Source: Gemmata palustris
GTDB lineage: Bacteria > Planctomycetota > Planctomycetia > Gemmatales > Gemmataceae
Length of the DNA: 64,000 nt
Direction: 5' to 3'
Assembly: GCF_017939745.1 (NCBI RefSeq)
Contig: NZ_JAGKQQ010000001.1
Location: 3,906,001 to 3,970,000 of the forward strand
Under the pieces are notes generated by a model. It was not told the DNA's origin. It did not search any database and saw only the letters and a program-made list of their open reading frames with translations. Positions 59,658-64,000 of the stretch are shown piece by piece (the first letter of the stretch is position 1; the number at the start of each line of letters is the position of its first letter). The translations under genes were made by a program, and so were the position numbers.

Positions 59658-61169
59658 ATGAGCCTGCCCGCTGCCACGTCCCGCGGTCGCAACCTCGCGC
59701 TCCTCGCCGCGCTGCTCGGCTGGATGTTCGACGGGATGGAAATGGGCCTGTTCCCGCTCGTCGGGCGCGACGCGCTCGGCGAATGGCTCCGCGACCCGCT
59801 CGACCCGTCGCGCGCTGATAAGGACAGCGTGAGCAAGTGGTACGGCATCATCATGGCGTGCTTTCTTGTGGGCGCCGCGACCGGCGGGGTCGTGTTCGGG
59901 TGGCTCGGCGACAAGATCGGGCGCGTCCGCGCGATGACCGTGAGCGTCCTCCTGTACTCGATCTGTAGCGGGCTCTCGGCGCTGTCGCAGGGGCCGGAAC
60001 AGCTCGCGGTCCTGCGGTTCCTCGGCGCGCTCGGTATGGGCGGCGAGTGGGCGCTCGGGGTCGCGCTCGTCATGGAGGTTTGGCCGAACGCTTCGCGCGC
60101 GTGGTTGGCCGGCTGGATCGGCGCGTTCGGGAACCTCGGGTACACGGTCTGTGGCGGGATCGCACTGGCGCTCGGGCGCGTGAAGGCCGATCTCCCACGG
60201 TGGATCGAATCCGTCGGCGTCCCGCACGATTTGGCCGCAGCGCTCACCGCGAACGGGAACTGGCGCCTGCTACTGCTCGTCGGCACGGTACCCGCGCTCC
60301 TCACGCTGTTCATCCGACTGCTGGTACCCGAGTCGGAGAAGTGGACGAAGGAGAAAGAAGCGGGGAAGGCGTCGCACTGGGCCGGGCGCGACCTCATCGG
60401 CGTCCTCGTCGGGGCGGCTGCCGCGCTGGGAATCATCGCGCTGTGGGCGGTAAGTGGGCTCGATCTCTGGGTCCGCGTGTCCGGCTCACTGGTCGGGCTC
60501 GCGGTCGTGGTCTTCGGCTACCTGACGCCGGCGCGGGGTTACCTGTCGCGGTGCGATCTGGCACCGGCCGCGAAGCGCCAGACGCTCGAGCGGATGCTCC
60601 TCGCGGCCGGACTGAGCGGCGTTCCCCTATTGGCGACCTGGGCCGGGCTGATGTGGATGTACATGTGGGTGAACGACCTCCCGGGCGAGAACGTTCCGGC
60701 CGAGGTGCGGCGGGCGTGGCTCCAGATTTCGTCGTCGATCGGGGCCGCAATCGGGTGCGTGGTCGCGGCGGTTGTGGGCGGAGCGCTCGGGCGCCGACCG
60801 GTCTACGCGGCGCTGTGCGTGCTCTCCCTGATTACGATGGTCGGCTTCTACAAACTGAACACCGAATACGGCCCTGCGTTCGTGCTGTCGGCGGGGTTGC
60901 TGGGCACGATCTCGGCGGCGTTCTACGGGTGGCTCCCGCTTTACCTGCCCGAACTGTTCCGCACCTCGGTGCGCGCAACCGGCCAGGGCTTCGGGTTCAA
61001 CTTCGGGCGCATCATCGCGGCCGTCGGGCAGCTCCAAATGGCGAACCTGCTCGCGTACTTCGACAAGGACTACTCGCAGGCCTGCGCCGTGGTCGCCGGC
61101 GTTTATGTTGTGGGATTGGTGCTCATCGCGATCGCGCCCGAAACGAAGGGGCAACCGCTGCCCGAGTGA
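59658..61169 (+). CDS. MFS transporter, sugar/organic acid porter type
   Basis: The 503-residue protein has about 12 membrane segments. Its MFS loop 2-3 motif is GWLGDKIGRVRAMTVSVLLY, and a repeated one is GGALGRRPVYAAL in the second half. The first segment starts LAALLGWMFDGMEMGLFPLV. RFLGALGMGGEWALGVALVMEVW is typical of sugar porters or aromatic acid:H+ symporters. The substrate is unknown. A helix-rich insert between halves contains EKWTKEKEAGKASHW. The ATG at 59658 is preferred to a TTG five codons upstream. Confidence 0.88.
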   Translation: MSLPAATSRGRNLALLAALLGWMFDGMEMGLFPLVGRDALGEWLRDPLDPSRADKDSVSKWYGIIMACFLVGAATGGVVFGWLGDKIGRVRAMTVSVLLYSICSGLSALSQGPEQLAVLRFLGALGMGGEWALGVALVMEVWPNASRAWLAGWIGAFGNLGYTVCGGIALALGRVKADLPRWIESVGVPHDLAAALTANGNWRLLLLVGTVPALLTLFIRLLVPESEKWTKEKEAGKASHWAGRDLIGVLVGAAAALGIIALWAVSGLDLWVRVSGSLVGLAVVVFGYLTPARGYLSRCDLAPAAKRQTLERMLLAAGLSGVPLLATWAGLMWMYMWVNDLPGENVPAEVRRAWLQISSSIGAAIGCVVAAVVGGALGRRPVYAALCVLSLITMVGFYKLNTEYGPAFVLSAGLLGTISAAFYGWLPLYLPELFRTSVRATGQGFGFNFGRIIAAVGQLQMANLLAYFDKDYSQACAVVAGVYVVGLVLIAIAPETKGQPLPE

Positions 61170-61694
61170 CAGGGAGTTGGGAAGAGCAATCCGCCGCGGA
61201 TGAACGCCGATAACACGGATCAATACCGAAGACGGGATAGCCACAAAGGACACAAAAAAGAGAGGACAGAGGACAGAGGACAGAAGAAGTCAGGAGACCC
61301 GATACAAAGACCGGACGTGTTGGTTTTTGTAGCCCCGGATGGGGCGACCGATCGTAGCCAGGGGTGAAGCGCAGCGCAACCCTTGGCCGACTCCCGCGAA
61401 CCCCCACGAATGGACCGGGGGACGAACGCGAAGACGAAGCCAGCCCCGTAGGGGCGACAGAGCCTCTGATTGGGCTGTCGCCCCTACGGGGCTGGCTTCA
61501 TCTTGTGCTGGTCTACCAGGGGTTGCGCTCCGTAGCTCGCTTCACCCCTGGCTACGATCGGTCGCCCCATCCGGGCTACAAAAACCAACCCAAACCTCTG
61601 TCTTCTTCTGTCTTCTGACCTCTGTCCTCTCTTTTTTGTGCCCTTTGTGCGTTTTTGTGGCCATTCTGACTTTCCCGATCTGTATTCACTCCGC
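61170..61694. repeat. Nested palindromic element
   Basis: Three concentric inverted repeats fill the 525-base gap. The outer arms (about 61237-61290 and 61602-61650) hold GAGAGGACAGAGGACAG-type tracts. The middle arms (about 61320-61382 and 61520-61588) hold TTGGTTTTTGTAGCC and CGACCGATCGTAGCCAGGGG. The central arms (61439-61460 and 61475-61496) hold GCCAGCCCCGTAGGGGCGAC. No gene is inside. It may be a MITE or a composite of several, each inserted into the last. Confidence 0.8.
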
Positions 61695-62129
61695 TCAGAT
61701 GAGCACTTTGCCGGCGCGCTGGCACCCGCAGGCAGCGCACACGGGGCACACGCGCCACTTGTACGCCTTTTCGCTGCACGACGGGCACTCGTCGTTGAAC
61801 CGCTCGTCCACGGGGGTCTTGCACCGCCAGCAGTGGTCGAGCTTGTCGCCCTTCCGCTTCGCCTTCTTGGTGTGGGACGCCTTCGGCTCGTGTGCCGCGA
61901 GCCGCTCCCCCAGGTAACCGCGGAGCACGTTCGCGTACCGCACGTCCTCGGGCGTGAAAGCGTCCTTGATTTCGGCGTACAGCGCGTTCAGCTGTTCGAT
62001 GGCTTGAGCCGCTTCGTCCGCGACGTCGGACGACCCCCGTGACTTGACGACGACCACGCGAAGCTGCTCGATCGCGGCCTCGACGCGGCGCTGTTGCTTT
62101 TCGGCCGCCGGGAGGGTGGCATTTGGCAT
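61695..62129 (-). CDS. Zinc-ribbon protein
   Basis: The 144-residue protein has a helical N-terminal part and a basic hinge, HTKKAKRKGDKLD. Two zinc-ribbon-type sets follow: CWRCKTPVDERFNDECPSC and VCPVCAACGCQRAG. Such ribbons bind DNA, RNA or partner proteins. The ATG at 62129 begins MPNATLPAAEKQQRRVEAAI. The function is unknown. Its end lies next to the outer arm of the palindromic element. Confidence 0.75.
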   Translation of the reverse strand: MPNATLPAAEKQQRRVEAAIEQLRVVVVKSRGSSDVADEAAQAIEQLNALYAEIKDAFTPEDVRYANVLRGYLGERLAAHEPKASHTKKAKRKGDKLDHCWRCKTPVDERFNDECPSCSEKAYKWRVCPVCAACGCQRAGKVLI

Positions 62130-62341
62130 TGGGTACTCGGGTTGGTTCGTCGATCGGTGGCGTAACGCACTCTCATTATACCTAAAATGCGCGACCATTT
62201 CGCCCCAAGTCTGCGGAAACGACCCGCGCACCTTTGAATGCGAACGCGCGGCGCAATTGAAAATCTGGTGCCGCGCCCCCGCGCCGACCCAATGCACAGG
62301 CACCCGGTACGCGCGCGACACCTGCCGGGAATCGCGTGATT

Positions 62342-64000
62342 TCAGAACGAGTGTTGGACGCCGAACCAGAATTGCAGCGGCGTTCCGCCGTTGAGAGACT
62401 TGCCCACATCGAAGCGCAGCGTCGCGCGTTCGATGAAACTGAACACCGCGACGTCGACCCGGAGCCCCGCACCGACCGCGTGGGCCACGTTTCCACCGAC
62501 GGCCCGACCGTTAGCGTACACCGCACCGACGTCGTAAAAGGTGGCGAGCCAGACGTTTCGCGCGCCGACACTGTGATCGAGCGCGTCCCAGGTCACGTTC
62601 CGCGCCAGCGGCCAGCGCATCTCCAAATTCCCGACCCACAGGGCACTACCCTGGCGCTCGGCGAGATCGAACCCGCGGAACAGCGTGCCGCCGCCCAGTG
62701 CGAAGAACTGCCCGCGGTCCGGGGTCGCGAACTGGCCCACCACGCGCCCCGCGATCCGCGCGACCCGGAACGGCCCGGTCCACTCCGGCAGCGTGTGGAC
62801 CGCGGCGAGCTCCGCGCGGGCCTGCGCCATCGGCTTCCAACCGTCCGCAAAATCGGCCTGTCCGCCGGCCGCCATCGCATCGGCCCAGAGGCCGCACTCG
62901 GGGTCCCAGTACGGCGTGTACAGGTTCAATCGCACGTGCCAGCCGGCCATCCACAGGCGGTCCCAGCGATCGCCCCCGGGCCGGCGGGCGAACGGCAGGA
63001 AGTTGTCCTGGTAGGTCGCGAACGCCTCGTCGTAAAACATCGGCGGGAGGTAGAGGCTCGCCGATTCCTTGTGAATGTTCCGCGCGTAGATCGATCCGCG
63101 CTGGGCACCGCTCGCACCGTCCAGGCCGCCCCACGGCCCGCCGATGCGCGTTTCCCAGTTCGCGCCGATCTCGCGGTGCTCGAACAGCAACTTGCCGTCG
63201 ACACCCACGATCGCGTCGCGGTAGTCCGAGCGGATCGCGGTGTACGCGCCCGTCGCGTAGCGCTCGGTGCGGAACCCGCCGGCCCGTAGGCCGAGCATCG
63301 TCGAGCGCGTGTACCACGGGTCTTGTGCGGCCGGCCCCCACACCCACGGCCCGGCGAGGAAATTCCAGCGGTTGTAATCGGCCGTCAACCCGGTCTCGTC
63401 GAGCATCGTGTACAGCGGCGTGACGTGCGTCTTGATCGACGGTTTCCACCGGTTGTTGTTGGGGTTCGCGTCGAGCAAAACACCGTCGGGATCGACCGTC
63501 ACTTGCTCGGGTTCAAAGGGCAACTCGAGGTCCACGCGCCAGCGGTTGTCGCCGATCGGCGTCGCGGTCGCGTTGTGCTGCTCGAACTTTACGGTTTCCG
63601 GGAACGGACCGACCGGAACGCGGACCGTGGTGGCGCCGCGCGTGAATTCGAGCAGCGTCGGTTCGGTGAACTCGCGGCTCTGCTTCACGGTGACGGAAAC
63701 TGCGTACCCGGTCCGCGAACGCGGGCCGCCGAGTGCCTCGACCCGCACGCGCTCGACCGACCAGTCCGTCAGCCCCTTACCGAACACCCAGCGCTGGAAG
63801 AATTCGCCCCAATCGCGCCCCGTATACGCTTCGAGTTCCGCACGCAGCAGTTCCGATGAGAGGATGTTCCACGAATACTTTTTCACCACGCCGCGAATAA
63901 AGTCGAGGAACGCGGCTTCGCCGAGCCGGTCCTCGATCATCGCGAACACCTTCGACCCGCGGTCGTAGGCGCCCGTGAACAACCCGAACAGGTGCTTGTA
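62342..64000 (-). CDS. M1-type aminopeptidase fused to an outer-membrane beta-barrel, C-terminal part (cut by right edge)
   Basis: The visible 552 residues start inside the C-terminal part of an M1 (gluzincin) peptidase: LFTGAYDRGSKVFAMIEDRLGEAAFLDFIRGVVKKYSWN, with WGEFFQRWVFGKGLTDW (quoted in part). The HExxH region is outside the window. From about residue 270 it turns into alternating aromatic beta strands (GFRTERYATGAYTAIRSDYRD...), ending in WFGVQHSF, a C-terminal Phe typical of outer-membrane barrels assembled by BAM. The gene is open at 64000. A peptidase tethered to a barrel is inferred. Confidence 0.8.
   Translation of the reverse strand, partial: YKHLFGLFTGAYDRGSKVFAMIEDRLGEAAFLDFIRGVVKKYSWNILSSELLRAELEAYTGRDWGEFFQRWVFGKGLTDWSVERVRVEALGGPRSRTGYAVSVTVKQSREFTEPTLLEFTRGATTVRVPVGPFPETVKFEQHNATATPIGDNRWRVDLELPFEPEQVTVDPDGVLLDANPNNNRWKPSIKTHVTPLYTMLDETGLTADYNRWNFLAGPWVWGPAAQDPWYTRSTMLGLRAGGFRTERYATGAYTAIRSDYRDAIVGVDGKLLFEHREIGANWETRIGGPWGGLDGASGAQRGSIYARNIHKESASLYLPPMFYDEAFATYQDNFLPFARRPGGDRWDRLWMAGWHVRLNLYTPYWDPECGLWADAMAAGGQADFADGWKPMAQARAELAAVHTLPEWTGPFRVARIAGRVVGQFATPDRGQFFALGGGTLFRGFDLAERQGSALWVGNLEMRWPLARNVTWDALDHSVGARNVWLATFYDVGAVYANGRAVGGNVAHAVGAGLRVDVAVFSFIERATLRFDVGKSLNGGTPLQFWFGVQHSF

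Overview
The window is about 66% GC and carries a set of lineage markers: three DUF1559 pseudopilin-like proteins, TIGR02996, TIGR03009 and TIGR03067 planctomycete domains, a PEP-CTERM protein, planctomycete-type cytochrome lipoproteins and many proteins found mainly in Gemmata. I infer a chromosomal segment of a Gemmataceae planctomycete (Gemmata or a close relative). No rRNA, intact tRNA, phage or CRISPR array is visible. One intact insertion sequence is present.

Layout. 1-4.3 kb: a membrane glycosyltransferase running off the left edge, then lipB-lipA with a lipoyl-like domain protein, tmk and holB. 4.4-7.5 kb (minus): a lineage-specific protein, nadD, a tRNA-Pro fragment, galT carrying an in-frame MITE-like insertion, and a lipoprotein. 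7.7-14 kb (plus): rplU, a secreted alpha/alpha-fold protein, fabH, a TIGR02996-GspE N-terminal fusion without ATPase, then archease and rtcB. 14-18.8 kb (minus): three DUF1559 genes with small lipoprotein partners and well-marked terminators. 19.1-23.1 kb: two divergent ECF sigma factors, one a 739-residue membrane-spanning fusion and the other coupled to an anti-sigma-like gene. 23.8-32.2 kb (plus): rny, an EEP nuclease with a small partner, a cytochrome-like lipoprotein, a Ser/Thr kinase, a tandem-FHA protein and an M19 dipeptidase.

32.3-46 kb (minus) is a late flagellar locus: flgF-G-A-H-I-J-N-K-L in one tightly packed run, preceded by fliC-fliD-fliS and flgM. fliC and flgM share a candidate sigma-28 promoter with identical spacing. 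A TPR/STN-like membrane protein diverges from flgM. 48.4-52.1 kb holds an FAD monooxygenase and small membrane or secreted proteins. An ISKra4-type element with perfect inverted repeats, an 8-bp target duplication and a probable -1 frameshift sits at 52.2-53.6 kb. The rest contains rsmD, an alpha-amylase, a PEP-CTERM protein, an MtfA-like peptidase, an MFS transporter, a large nested palindromic element, a zinc-ribbon protein and, running off the right edge, an M1-peptidase/beta-barrel fusion.

No single new multigene system is proven. The most promising leads are the sensor-like fusion sigma factor, the ATPase-less GspE fusion, the EEP nuclease pair, the DUF1559-lipoprotein modules and the coding MITE in galT.
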